DNA of 64,000 nt, taken from contig NZ_CP096115.1 in the NCBI RefSeq assembly GCF_024662215.1, positions 1,488,001-1,552,000 on the forward strand, given 5' to 3'. Both the position numbers and the translations under genes were made by a program. The DNA is from Methanoplanus endosymbiosus. GTDB taxonomy: Archaea; Halobacteriota; Methanomicrobia; Methanomicrobiales; Methanomicrobiaceae. This document shows, one piece after another, positions 18,849 to 27,625 of this stretch; the stretch's first letter is position 1, and the number at the start of each line of letters is the position of its first letter. The notes below the pieces were generated by a model. The model saw only the letters and a list, made by a program, of their open reading frames with translations, was not told the DNA's origin and searched no databases.

Positions 18849-19446
18849 TTTAAAATTTCTTGTTATCTCTCATCGCTATAACCTGCCTTAATCTATCAAT
18901 TCTGATTATTCAGTTCACTCTGATCAATCTGAATATTTGCAAGCTTTGCCGCAACAAAGGCCTGAAAGTCTGACTGCTGCATAAGCATAGATGCAGCGGT
19001 CTGAGCCATCATATCTTCCTTCTGCTGCTTTAATGCAAATTCCCTGTCAAGAATTAATTAACATGAATTACAGTAAATCGCACCATATGAGTATATTGTT
19101 GAGCAGCGCGGGCAAATTCGCGGTTTATAATCATCCTTCAGCTCCTCCGGCTCTTCAATACCTGCATTTGAAAGCAGCTTATTTCTCACCACACTCTTCT
19201 GCGACCGGATATAATGTATGTTGGCAACCAAACTTCCGGCAACCCATCCGTAACGGATCTCCATCTCCTTTTGAGTGAATATCTGTGAATAATAAGTAGC
19301 TGAACCACTTCTCACAGCCTTTGGAGTGAATATTTTAATCAGCCCGGCCTTATTCCTCCAGCCCTTGAATTTTACTGAAACAGTTCTGTGATTAAGTGGT
19401 TTATTCTCCTGCACCCAGCGGTCACCTGCAAGCTTAAGAGTATTGA

Positions 19447-19551
19447 GTGAACTACCTCTGGGCTAAAGACCCAGAGGCTTCCTGCTTCATACCTCGGAGC
19501 AACCTCCACAAGTCCACAGGCCCTTCCCCTCGTTCCAAGGGTGTAAAGATA
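19447..19551 (-). ncRNA. Putative omega RNA 3' scaffold of the second TnpB element
   Basis: Non-coding part of the element between the tnpB stop and the right end. It contains the terminal hairpin CCTCTGGG-loop-CCCAGAGG and GC-rich upstream sequence (including AGGTATGAAGCAGG on the minus strand), also present in the 166-bp relative at 27626. In characterised TnpB systems this region plus the end of tnpB is the omega RNA, and the bases just outside are the guide: here TCAATACTCTTAAGCTTGCA (19446-19427). The RNA itself is inferred; its 5' limit probably lies inside tnpB. Confidence 0.6.
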
Positions 19552-20664
19552 TTATATTCCAATTAGATTCTGTCTATCAAGAGCAAATTTCCTGATATTT
19601 ATTGCAGCATTTATATCTCTGTCGTGATGCATTCCACAGTCAGGACAAACCCAGTCCCTTACTGACAAAGTCATTTCAGAGTTGTAATACCCACAATTGC
19701 TACAAATCTTTGTAGATGGTTCAAACTGTCCTATCTGCAATATGGTCTTACCATATCTTTCTGCTTTATATTTTAATTTTTCAAAAAAAGCAGACCATCC
19801 GACATCAGAGATACTTTTTGCTAATTTATGATTTTTAAGTAAATTTTCAACTTTCAATGTTTCAACTGCTATTGCTTGGTTCTCGCTTACAAATCGAAAA
19901 GAGATTTTATGCTGAAAATCATTGCGTTGATTACTTACTTTTTCATGTTTTTTGGCTAATTGTAATTTTGCTTTCTTGAAATTTGAAGAACCTTTCTTTT
20001 TCCGGCTAAGCCTTCTCTGAAGAACTTTTAACCGTGTTTCTGAATTTTTCAAGAACTTTGGATTGTCGTATTTCCTGCCTTCTGATGTAACGACAAAGTC
20101 CTTTATACCTACATCAAGACCAATTGTAGTACTGGCATTAAATATTTTAGTTTTGGGATACTCTATACCGTCATCAACAAGAATACTTATGAAATATTTT
20201 CCTGCGTTATTCCGGGAAACAGTTGCAGTCTTTAGATCTCCATTAAACTGTCTATGAAATATTGTTTTAACAACCCCGATTTTAGGTAACTTAACAAAAT
20301 TCCGATCAAGATTAACAAAATACCCTTGAGGAACAGAAAATGACTGAACTGGATTTTTTCGTGATTTAAATTTAGGAAATCCTTTTTTCTCTCTAAAAAA
20401 TCTAGTAAAAGCATTATCGAGATGTAATGTGGCTCCCTGAAGAGATTGTGAATTAACTTCCTTTAACCATTCATTTTCTTGTTTTAGTTCCGGAAGCATC
20501 TTGTTTAAAACAAATCTCGATACTGATTTTCCATCAGTTTCATAAGATTTTATCTTTATTTCAAGTGCAAAATTATATACAAATCTACAAGCACCAAAAT
20601 GTTGTTCAAATTTTTCAATTTGATATTTTTTTGGATACATTCTAAATTTGTAAGCAATTAACAT
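19552..20664 (-). CDS. tnpB: TnpB, RNA-guided RuvC nuclease (complete)
   Basis: 370 residues from ATG 20664 (MLIAYKFRMYPK); an eight-codon upstream extension is open but unlike the family. All expected residues are present: Asp184 in GLDVG, Glu268 in AVETL, zinc-ribbon cysteines 321, 324, 340 and 343, and Asp350 in HDRDINAAINI. It therefore looks catalytically intact. Known for the family: omega RNA-guided DNA cleavage next to a short TAM, which helps the transposon persist. It lies in an element inserted in the integrase gene, oriented along the same strand. Confidence 0.95.
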   Translation of the reverse strand: MLIAYKFRMYPKKYQIEKFEQHFGACRFVYNFALEIKIKSYETDGKSVSRFVLNKMLPELKQENEWLKEVNSQSLQGATLHLDNAFTRFFREKKGFPKFKSRKNPVQSFSVPQGYFVNLDRNFVKLPKIGVVKTIFHRQFNGDLKTATVSRNNAGKYFISILVDDGIEYPKTKIFNASTTIGLDVGIKDFVVTSEGRKYDNPKFLKNSETRLKVLQRRLSRKKKGSSNFKKAKLQLAKKHEKVSNQRNDFQHKISFRFVSENQAIAVETLKVENLLKNHKLAKSISDVGWSAFFEKLKYKAERYGKTILQIGQFEPSTKICSNCGYYNSEMTLSVRDWVCPDCGMHHDRDINAAINIRKFALDRQNLIGI

Positions 20665-21184
20665 GCATATAATAGTTAAACCTAACATATTAAATACTTT
20701 ACGTTAGTTATATTATATTGTCGCTTACATCCCCTTGGCTAAAGACCAAGGGGTTTTACGCTAATCTTATAAAGGCGCATCAGGATCTTTATTGAATTTG
20801 TGATGCCTAAACCATTCCTGAACATCAGGAATGCTGTTTATGAACTCAACCATCCTCTCACCCGCCTTACCCCTGAGAAAGACTTCACCATAGTTCAGAT
20901 GGATTCTAACATCCTTTATCCGGACATTAACAATCTCACTCCTTCTTGCTCCGGTCTCAAACATAAAATTAAGGAGAACCTTATCCCTGAGATTCTCAAT
21001 AACACCAAGAATCAGATCAATATCTTCACAGGTTATGTGATCTTTTGGCGGGACTTTAGGCCTCCGGGGCTTAATATCAGAAAAGTAATCTTTCCTCTTA
21101 TCAGGCTGAATAAAATCACAGAATAATTTCAAAGACTACACTTCACCGTATATTGTGGATTCACTTTTGACATTGAGAATAGAG

Positions 21185-21429
21185 CCTAAGTTTGACAGTT
21201 CATGTATTTCCACCCATTTGTGGCAAAAAAGAATTTGACAGTTGCATACTTTTGCAGAATAATCTCTCAAAATATCCTTAATTTGAGCTTAGATTTAATA
21301 TGACATGAACATTCTAAAAATAAAACTCCCATTTTACCCTTAAATTTGGTCAACTGTCATATACAATTCCGGCTTTTTTGGATATTTTGTGGGTGTAAAA
21401 TAGATTTTTGAACAAGTGTCAAACTTGGG
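21185..21429. mobile_element. MITE-like 245-bp element with terminal inverted repeats and 6-bp target duplication
   Basis: Ends CCTAAGTTTGACAGTT (21185-21200) and the inverted CCCAAGTTTGACACTT (21429-21414) match at 14 of 16 bases. ATAGAG flanks both sides (21179-21184 and 21430-21435) as a target-site duplication. Internal copies of TTTGACAGTT (21234) and AACTGTCA (21352) repeat the terminal motif. No coding capacity. Removing the element and one ATAGAG restores the integrase frame (EEYYFSILNVKSESTIYGEV). The parent transposon was not identified. Confidence 0.82.
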
Positions 21430-21654
21430 ATAGAGAAATAATATTCTTCAAGTTCTTCCTTCCCTGCAACCTTAAAATCATTAAATCCGGTAAATTTTAA
21501 AAAATGGTATATTCTCCAGATATGAGTTCTGACAGTCTCCGGTTTTTACCATAAAGGATCATTCTCCGGCGATAGTTCTCAAGATGATTAAGATTAACAG
21601 GATCTATATCCGGCAAAACACCAGGGCTGACATACTCATAATTTGACATAATAA

Positions 21655-21700
21655 GTGAACTACCTCTGGGCTAAAGACCAAGGGGCTTTATGCTTGTTTT
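21655..21700 (-). mobile_element. 46-bp collapsed remnant of the IS605-type element
   Basis: On the minus strand: TTTAC flank, AAAACAAGCATAAAGCCCC (left-end-like), then TTGGTCTTTAGCCCAGAGG and GTAGTTCAC (right-end). It is a fusion of the left half of the left hairpin with the right half of the right hairpin, so the whole interior is deleted, probably by recombination between the two hairpins, which share a loop. It sits six bases before the integrase start codon. Confidence 0.75.
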
Positions 21701-21777
21701 GTAAACCCGGATTCCGGATTTTCTTAACCGGAATAAAATAGAGGCATAACTCTATTAATCACCGGAATAAAAACTTC

Positions 21778-22479
21778 ATGAATAATATGGGAAAAACCCG
21801 GAAAAATAATCAAAAAAATAATACAAATATCCCGGACGAGAAAAATAATAATCTGCGTGGGCATCTTGACTCATTTTTAAAGAGTGAAGATCCTGTAAAA
21901 AGCACAATAAGAGACATTCTCTGGGTAGTTGTTGTTGTTGGAGTTATAGCGGCAGGATTATTTCTCTTCTCAGGCACATGGCCGGCAGTGGTAGCCGTAG
22001 AATCGGAGAGTATGGTCCCCAATATGAATATAGGAGACCTCATCTTTGTTGTGGAAGAAGACAGGTTCGGAGAACTTCAGACCTGGATGGACGGAACTGT
22101 AACTGGCTATGGTAAGTTCAACAGCGAACCCGACCTTCAGGGCAGAACAGTCTATGGTGATGTGATCATCTACAAACCAAACGGCGATGAATCTGTTCAC
22201 CCCATCATCCACAGGGCTGTCGAATGGTATGAAGGAAATACAGGCAGCGGTTATATAACAAAAGGGGACAACAACCAGATAGCCGACCAGTTAAGTGGCA
22301 TATCAGGAATAGGACAGATAATGCCGGTTAAGAAGGAATGGATTGTCGGAAAAGCACTCTTTTCAATACCATTAATTGGATATGCCCCCCTGCACATAGT
22401 GGAATTTGCTATAATATTAATTCTGATAATGGTTGTGCATGAACTGTACATACGATCAGACAGGAGAGATAAGAAATGA
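21778..22479 (+). CDS. Archaeal type I signal peptidase
   Basis: 233 residues. One transmembrane segment (about 46-66) is followed by the catalytic domain: Ser78 in ESESMVPNM, His145 in PIIHRAVEW (archaeal/ER-type enzymes use His where bacteria use Lys), and Asp164/Asp170 in KGDNNQIAD. A second hydrophobic segment is at the C-terminus (about 203-222). It removes signal peptides outside the membrane, and would process products such as 1122-2408. The Asn/Lys-rich first 30 residues are not conserved in the family, and a later start (Met4) is possible. Four-base overlap (ATGA) with cofH. Confidence 0.92.
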   Translation: MNNMGKTRKNNQKNNTNIPDEKNNNLRGHLDSFLKSEDPVKSTIRDILWVVVVVGVIAAGLFLFSGTWPAVVAVESESMVPNMNIGDLIFVVEEDRFGELQTWMDGTVTGYGKFNSEPDLQGRTVYGDVIIYKPNGDESVHPIIHRAVEWYEGNTGSGYITKGDNNQIADQLSGISGIGQIMPVKKEWIVGKALFSIPLIGYAPLHIVEFAIILILIMVVHELYIRSDRRDKK

Positions 22480-23567
22480 ACCAGAAGAACCTGAAAACAC
22501 TCCTTGAGGATACCCTTGAAGGCCACCGCCTTACAGTGACAGAAGCAGAACAGCTCTTTAAGGTAAAGGGCAGAGATGTATGGGAGATCGTATCAGCAGC
22601 AGACAGGCTGCGTGAGGAGAAGGTCGGAGATACGGTAACATATGTCAGAAACCAGAACATTCATATAACAAACATATGCAAAAACCTCTGCGGCTTCTGC
22701 GGATTCGGGAAGCCGAAAAACTCACAGGATGCCTTCATCTTCAGCACTGAGGATATGATCAGAGGCGCAATGCTCGCAAAAGAGAGGGATGTCACCGAAG
22801 TCTGCCTCCTGTCAGGCGTTCATCCGGACTTTGACACTGAAAGATGTGCAGATATAATCAGAACAATCCACCATGTCATCCCGGATGTGGACATACATGC
22901 CATGAGTCCGGATGAGATAATCCACTGTGCAGACAAAAGCAATATATCAACAGAAGAAGTCCTGGAAATATTCCGTGACGCAGGAATAGGAACATTACAG
23001 GGCACTGCCGCAGAGATTCTTGTAGATGATATAAGAAAGATAATCTGCCCGCTTAAACTCTCAACATCAGAATGGGTGAGGATCATCAAGGAAGCCCATC
23101 ATATGGGAATGAAATCAACAGCAACCATAATGTATGGCACAGTTGATAATGGATCAGACCGGGCAGAACACCTTGGAGTACTACGGGATATACAGGATGA
23201 AACAGGCGGCTTTACAGAGCTTGTAACCCTTCCATTCCTCCATAAAAATACAAAACTCTACGAGAGAGGGCTTACACCCGCAGGAGCAACCGGAAGGGAA
23301 GACATACTGATGTTTGCAGTATCAAGGCTCTTTCTGGACAACTTTGACAATGTGCAGGTCGCCTGGGGAAAATTAGGAAACAAATTCACACAGCTCGCCC
23401 TTATGGCAGGAGCAAACGACTTCGGCGGCACAATGTTTATGGATTCAGTCTCAGTTGAAGCCGGAGGAGAAGACTCCGATTACCTGGACCCCGCTGAGAT
23501 GAAAAGAATCGCAGAGGATGCAGGCCGGAAACTCAGGCAGAGAGATACAAAATATAATCTGATCTAA
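22476..23567 (+). CDS. cofH: FO synthase subunit 2 (5-amino-6-ribityluracil-tyrosine transferase)
   Basis: 363 residues. With CofG it makes the deazaflavin FO of coenzyme F420, by radical-SAM coupling of tyrosine-derived and ribityl-uracil moieties. The SAM-cluster cysteines are in NICKNLCGFCGF (68, 72, 75). HAMSPDEI and GTAAEILVDDIRKIICP separate CofH from CofG and from menaquinone enzymes. The ATG overlaps the signal peptidase stop, an odd coupling of unrelated functions. cofG is not in the window. Confidence 0.92.
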   Translation: MNQKNLKTLLEDTLEGHRLTVTEAEQLFKVKGRDVWEIVSAADRLREEKVGDTVTYVRNQNIHITNICKNLCGFCGFGKPKNSQDAFIFSTEDMIRGAMLAKERDVTEVCLLSGVHPDFDTERCADIIRTIHHVIPDVDIHAMSPDEIIHCADKSNISTEEVLEIFRDAGIGTLQGTAAEILVDDIRKIICPLKLSTSEWVRIIKEAHHMGMKSTATIMYGTVDNGSDRAEHLGVLRDIQDETGGFTELVTLPFLHKNTKLYERGLTPAGATGREDILMFAVSRLFLDNFDNVQVAWGKLGNKFTQLALMAGANDFGGTMFMDSVSVEAGGEDSDYLDPAEMKRIAEDAGRKLRQRDTKYNLI

Positions 23568-23658
23568 GAGAAAATTCCAAATAATATTTTTCCCGATCAT
23601 TAAAGCAGATCACTTTTGATGAACCTTAATGCACCAGACAAAAACCCGGCAGATAAAT

Positions 23659-25746
23659 TCAGATTCTGCCAAGCCTTCTTAGTTCTGCCCTGACTATACG
23701 CACCTCACTGGCAGTGATGCAGAGATCAGAACAATTCACAATATCCTTAATCCCGCTTCCGGGACTGAGAAGAATTTTATCAGAGATTAACTCTACCTTC
23801 CTATAGGGCAGAATATCCCCCAGATCAATCACCTCACCAGACTCTATCATATCTGCAATATGAAGTGATACAATATCAGGATTCAGTCCCCTCTCCTCTG
23901 CAATCTCTGCCAGAGTATAGCCGCCCCTGAAAAATTCAAGCGTAACTTCAGCAGATTTCAAATGAGTGGCACTCTTTTCAGAAGCATCAGGAGAAATCCG
24001 GGCAGCATTATCCGAATCTGTGGAAATAGATGAATTAATCAGTTTGAGAAACTGCCTGCCGTAATTCTGAGCCTTCACATCCCCGATTCCCTTTATCTCT
24101 TTAAGACCGGAGATATCAGCCGGCCTGTTCCTGACCATTGCTGAAAGGACAGAGTTTGAGAGGATTAGACAGGGCATTATACCCTTATCCTGCGAGATCT
24201 CCTTCCTGAGAGACTTCAGCTTATCCAGCAGAATCTCATCATCAGCGGAAAGAGCAGGGGCCTCTTCAGCCCCGGACGGTGGAGCAGGAGATCTCTTTCT
24301 GCCCTTACCTTTCTTCCCGGCTACTTTAAACCTGACTGAGAGATTTCCGGAGAGAAAATCATTAACCCTCTCTCCTGAAGAGATTACCGGGTATTTCTTC
24401 CCGGTCCTGCACAGAATACCCGAACTTATCATCTGATTTATAAAAGAGGATAACTCCTGCCTCGAATAATTCTTTCCGCTTCCAAAGGCCCTCAGGCTGT
24501 CATGGCCCCTCCCCTTAACCTTCTTCGATTTTGAGCCACGGATTATATCGGAGATATGGGTAGAACCATACGGGGTTCCGGCTTCCATCACACAGTCAAG
24601 AATAAGTCCTGCCACTTCCCGTCCGTCAATATATTCAGGAGGATTTATGCAGTTGTCACAACGCCCGCACCTCTCTGTTGCTGCCTCTCCGAAGTACTTC
24701 AGCATATATAAGACCCGGCATCTCTCAGACTCACAGAACTCAGTCATTACATCGAGCTTTTCCCTTGCAACCCTCTTCTGCTTCGCACTCTGCATCTTTC
24801 CGATGAAATACTCAGCCTTAACCAGATCCCCCCTGCTGTAGAACAGTATGCAGTCTGAAGCTTCACCATCCCTTCCGGCACGCCCTGTCTCCTGATAATA
24901 TCTCTCAAGATTTGGCGGAAGGTCATAGTGCAGCACATACCTGACATCAGACTTGTTAATTCCCATGCCGAAAGCTACAGTGGCAACTACGACAGAGACC
25001 ACGCCTTTGATGAACTTCTCCTGTGTCCTTGTCCTTTCATCCTTTGGCAGACCTGCATGATAAGGCAGGGAATAGACGCCATACGAATTCAGCTTCTTTG
25101 CCAGATTTTCAACTGAATTCCTGCCGGAGCAGTATATAATGCCACTCTCACCTTTCTTCCGTCTGATATACGAGAGAATCTGCCCCAGAACATCCACCTT
25201 CTCCCTCACTTCATAATTCAGATTGCTTCTCCTGAAACTGCCAATATGGATGAAAGGATCTGTTAACTTAAGCTGCCGGAGGATATCATCCCTCACCGCC
25301 GGATTCGCAGTTGCAGTGAGTGCAATGACAGGCACACCCGGAAATTCCTTTTTGATCAGGTTAAGCTGCCGGTATTCCGGCCTGAACTCATGGCCCCACT
25401 GTGAGATGCAGTGAGCTTCATCCACAGCAAAAAGTGAGATCTTCGCATTTTTAAGAAGTTTTCTGAATGAGTGTGAGGCCATCTTTTCGGGCGAGACATA
25501 TAACAGATCGATTTCCCCCCGTCCGGCATCAGCTGAAATCCGCCCATAATCCCGGATATCAAGACTGCTGTTGAATGACTCGGCATAAATTCCACTCTTC
25601 CGGAGGGAATCTGTCTGGTCCTTCATAAGAGAGATCAGCGGAGAGATGACAACCCCCATACCATCTGAGAGCAGTGCCGGGAGCTGATAGCAGATCGACT
25701 TGCCACCCCCTGTTGCAACTACGCCAAGTACATCCCTGCCGGACAT
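23659..25746 (-). CDS. recQ: RecQ-family ATP-dependent DNA helicase (start codon unclear)
   Basis: 695 residues from ATG 25746. Motifs: ATGGGKS (I), VDEAHCIS (II), ALTATA (III), [10 protein letters not shown] (VI), RecQ zinc site [11 protein letters not shown]...CGRCDNC, a winged helix, an HRDC domain (about 510-585) and a further winged helix ([20 protein letters not shown]). The frame continues upstream with family sequence ([21 protein letters not shown]), including the aromatic/Gln motif 0 region, but no ATG, GTG or TTG occurs before the in-frame TGA at 25858-25860. The 5' end is therefore mutated, uses a rare start, or holds a base error. Confidence 0.9.
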   Translation of the reverse strand: MSGRDVLGVVATGGGKSICYQLPALLSDGMGVVISPLISLMKDQTDSLRKSGIYAESFNSSLDIRDYGRISADAGRGEIDLLYVSPEKMASHSFRKLLKNAKISLFAVDEAHCISQWGHEFRPEYRQLNLIKKEFPGVPVIALTATANPAVRDDILRQLKLTDPFIHIGSFRRSNLNYEVREKVDVLGQILSYIRRKKGESGIIYCSGRNSVENLAKKLNSYGVYSLPYHAGLPKDERTRTQEKFIKGVVSVVVATVAFGMGINKSDVRYVLHYDLPPNLERYYQETGRAGRDGEASDCILFYSRGDLVKAEYFIGKMQSAKQKRVAREKLDVMTEFCESERCRVLYMLKYFGEAATERCGRCDNCINPPEYIDGREVAGLILDCVMEAGTPYGSTHISDIIRGSKSKKVKGRGHDSLRAFGSGKNYSRQELSSFINQMISSGILCRTGKKYPVISSGERVNDFLSGNLSVRFKVAGKKGKGRKRSPAPPSGAEEAPALSADDEILLDKLKSLRKEISQDKGIMPCLILSNSVLSAMVRNRPADISGLKEIKGIGDVKAQNYGRQFLKLINSSISTDSDNAARISPDASEKSATHLKSAEVTLEFFRGGYTLAEIAEERGLNPDIVSLHIADMIESGEVIDLGDILPYRKVELISDKILLSPGSGIKDIVNCSDLCITASEVRIVRAELRRLGRI

Positions 25747-25860
25747 TACAGCATCAATAATCTCTTCCTGATAGGGATAGAGGGAATCATAGCCAAAATG
25801 CTTCTTTAAGAGATAACACCTCCGGGAACTGCTGCTTATACCGGCACACTCCAGGATTCA

Positions 25861-26563
25861 GACATAAAACTCATTAACCTGTACACGTTTGGATCTCCGG
25901 AAAAATTAAGGTTCATATCATAGGGCACTGTCTGAAAAATCAGTTACGAATAATAATAATCAAGCAAAAATTAGATTAACAGCCAATCTAAACCCAGATT
26001 ATCTGTTTCAGAGATTACGCCACTGAAAAATATGACTCTGCCCGAACAGAGACAAATTTAAGATAGTCATTCATGAGCCAGCGGGTTCACAGATGTTGGA
26101 GGAAACAAATGTTTCATATGAGTATATCACAGGAATATTTTGGACCGGGTAAAACGCCGGCCCCTCATCTCCTGCCAGAAATTCTGAACCTGTCTATATC
26201 CTTCTCCATAATAACGGACATTCCATTTACATAATCCATAGCAGAGAGCAGACACATACGATATGCATCACCAGATAACAGAATGGATAAATCATACAAA
26301 ACATCCACTACATAGAAAGTTTAAGCAAAATACAGAACAATAGAGGAATTATACCCAAATACACAATATAACCCACATAACTGGAGATATTATGTATTCA
26401 GACCCATAGAGATGATTAAAAAAACAGGAGAAGCAGAGATAATTAATTATAATTACAATAACAACAAGAAAATATTTACCAAACAGTTAATAGAGATATT
26501 TTTTAAATAATAATGGATTAGAGTAGTTCAGTTATTCCTCATGCAATAACTCGGGATTTTTAA
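25861..26563. other. Long intergenic region
   Basis: About 700 AT-rich bases between recQ and the small TPR gene. It holds the two-hairpin repeat at 26066-26122. A 47-codon minus-strand frame (GTG 26308 to TGA 26165) is open but has no ribosome binding site or recognised family. The last 100 bases before 26564 are extremely AT-rich (a promoter is likely around 26500). Nothing else is supported. Confidence 0.4.
26066..26122 (+). repeat. Two-hairpin 57-bp repeat, copy 1
   Basis: 50 of 57 bases match copy 2 at 52883-52939, with no gaps. Hairpin 1: TGAGCC, loop AGCG, GGTTCA. Hairpin 2: GAAAC, AAAT, GTTTC. The difference inside stem 1 (A to G opposite T) keeps pairing possible in RNA. No gene starts within 400 bases downstream. 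It could be a small RNA, an RNA-binding site or a palindromic intergenic repeat. Confidence 0.6.
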
Positions 26564-26923
26564 ATGAAAGTCGGCGTCAGATACTGGTACAAAAAAGGAG
26601 TGGCACTCTCAGAGGCAGAACTATACGAAAGAGCACTCAAATGCTTTGATAAAGCAGTTACGCTCGAAACAGAAGATGCAGAGATCTGGTTCAGGCGTGG
26701 ACTGTCCCTTTTTCATATAGGAAATCCCGAAGAGGCCGTCAGGAGTTTTGATGAGTCCATCAGAATCAATCCTGAAAATGCAGCAGCACTGAACAATAAA
26801 GGGGTAGCACTTGCAAAAATGAACAAAACCGATGAGGCCAAAGTCTGCTTAAATAAAGCACGTGAGATTGACCCTGAAAATCCCGCAATAAAATTAAACC
26901 TTAAAATTTCCCTTGACAAATAA
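26564..26923 (+). CDS. Small tetratricopeptide-repeat (TPR) protein
   Basis: 119 residues consisting of about three TPR units (ALKCFDKAVTLETEDAEIWF; AVRSFDESIRINPENAAALN; AKVCLNKAREIDPENPAIKL). TPRs mediate protein-protein contacts; there is no other domain. No clear ribosome binding site before ATG 26564. It precedes the ribbon-helix-helix gene by 20 bases, so they are likely co-transcribed. Partner unknown. Confidence 0.82.
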   Translation: MKVGVRYWYKKGVALSEAELYERALKCFDKAVTLETEDAEIWFRRGLSLFHIGNPEEAVRSFDESIRINPENAAALNNKGVALAKMNKTDEAKVCLNKAREIDPENPAIKLNLKISLDK

Positions 26924-26943
26924 TAATAGCCGGTGACAGACTG

Positions 26944-27495
26944 ATGAGAGCTACAATAACAATAGATGATGAACTTGCATCCGGAATTACAACTGCAGCA
27001 AAAGAAGAAGGTATTACAAAAGAAAAATGGATGATTGCCGCATGCAGAAAAGCACTTGAATCCGGAGAAAATTCAGAAAGCAGTCCGGCAAAGATCCCGG
27101 AAGAACACGATAAACTGCAGAATTCGCTCAAAGAAAAAGATAATGAAATTATCTCCCTGAAAAAAGAGATTAATCACCAGACCGAACTGAAAGAGACATA
27201 CAGCAAATTCCTTGAAGAGAAAACCCAGAGAATAGATGACTTAAAAGAAGAGATCGCAAGGATAGAGTCAATGAGTATGACAATGACTGACCAGATACTT
27301 CTTGACAGGGATGAGAGGATTAAAGATCTCAATCATATGATAGAGCACCTTCAGGCGCAGGCGGCGGCACATTCTGTTGCCCTGCAGTCTGCCATAAGGC
27401 CGGCACTTGAGGGGAAAAAGGAGATGGAAGAGATCAGAGATCTGGAAGAAGATGAAAATAAGCCAAAGAAAAGAAGATGGTTCTTCCGGAAATAA
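26944..27495 (+). CDS. Ribbon-helix-helix plus coiled-coil protein
   Basis: 183 residues. The first 42 (MRATITIDDELASGITTAAK...EKWMIAACRKALESG) look like a ribbon-helix-helix DNA-binding fold. Residues about 55-140 form a long coiled coil with Glu/Lys heptads. The tail is strongly basic (KPKKRRWFFRK). GGTGA precedes ATG 26944. A dimeric DNA-binding protein with a coiled-coil spacer is the best reading; the target is unknown and no cognate toxin is adjacent. Confidence 0.65.
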   Translation: MRATITIDDELASGITTAAKEEGITKEKWMIAACRKALESGENSESSPAKIPEEHDKLQNSLKEKDNEIISLKKEINHQTELKETYSKFLEEKTQRIDDLKEEIARIESMSMTMTDQILLDRDERIKDLNHMIEHLQAQAAAHSVALQSAIRPALEGKKEMEEIRDLEEDENKPKKRRWFFRK

Positions 27496-27625
27496 TAAAT
27501 CTATTTTACTGAGCATTCAGTCATATAATAACCGGATAAAATACCGGAACAAATAATTTTTTAGTACCATCATCAGATTTCTGAGATCTATTCTCAGTTC
27601 AGACCTCAGTTATAAAATACAGCAT

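Larger units (their letters stand above)
19447..20768 (-). mobile_element. IS200/IS605-type TnpB element (TnpB only), precise ends
   Basis: 1322 bp carrying tnpB but no tnpA. Left-end hairpin 20731-20753 and right-end hairpin 19455-19477 both have 8-bp stems and the same loop CTAAAGA. On the minus strand the element is preceded by TTTAT and ends in GTAGTTCAC. Joining TTTAT directly to the next bases (TCAATACTC) restores the integrase frame (DAPLFNTLKLAGDRW), which fixes both ends. No target duplication, as expected for this superfamily. Mobility would need TnpA supplied in trans. Confidence 0.9.
18896..21649 (-). pseudogene. Tyrosine recombinase/integrase, multiply disrupted
   Basis: Read on the minus strand from ATG 21649: N-terminal segment, then a core-binding domain (KPETVRTHIWRIYHFLKF) after a one-base shift in an A run near 21549; a 245-bp MITE at 21185-21429; an in-frame TAG at 21138-21136; catalytic-domain residues FETGARRSEIVNVRIKDV; the 1322-bp TnpB element at 19447-20768; then KPLNHRTVSVKFKGW, a zinc ribbon (CPRCSTIYSYGAIYCNSC), an in-frame TAA at 19060-19058 and a tail ending at 18898. 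The catalytic HxxR box reads KAVR, so that His is lost too. Both insertions can be removed on paper to restore the frame. Such integrases usually mark an element integrated at a tRNA gene. Confidence 0.88.

Noticed and set aside
26165-26308. 47-codon minus-strand frame
   Set aside because: Open but without ribosome binding site, family or conserved context; noted only in the intergenic entry.
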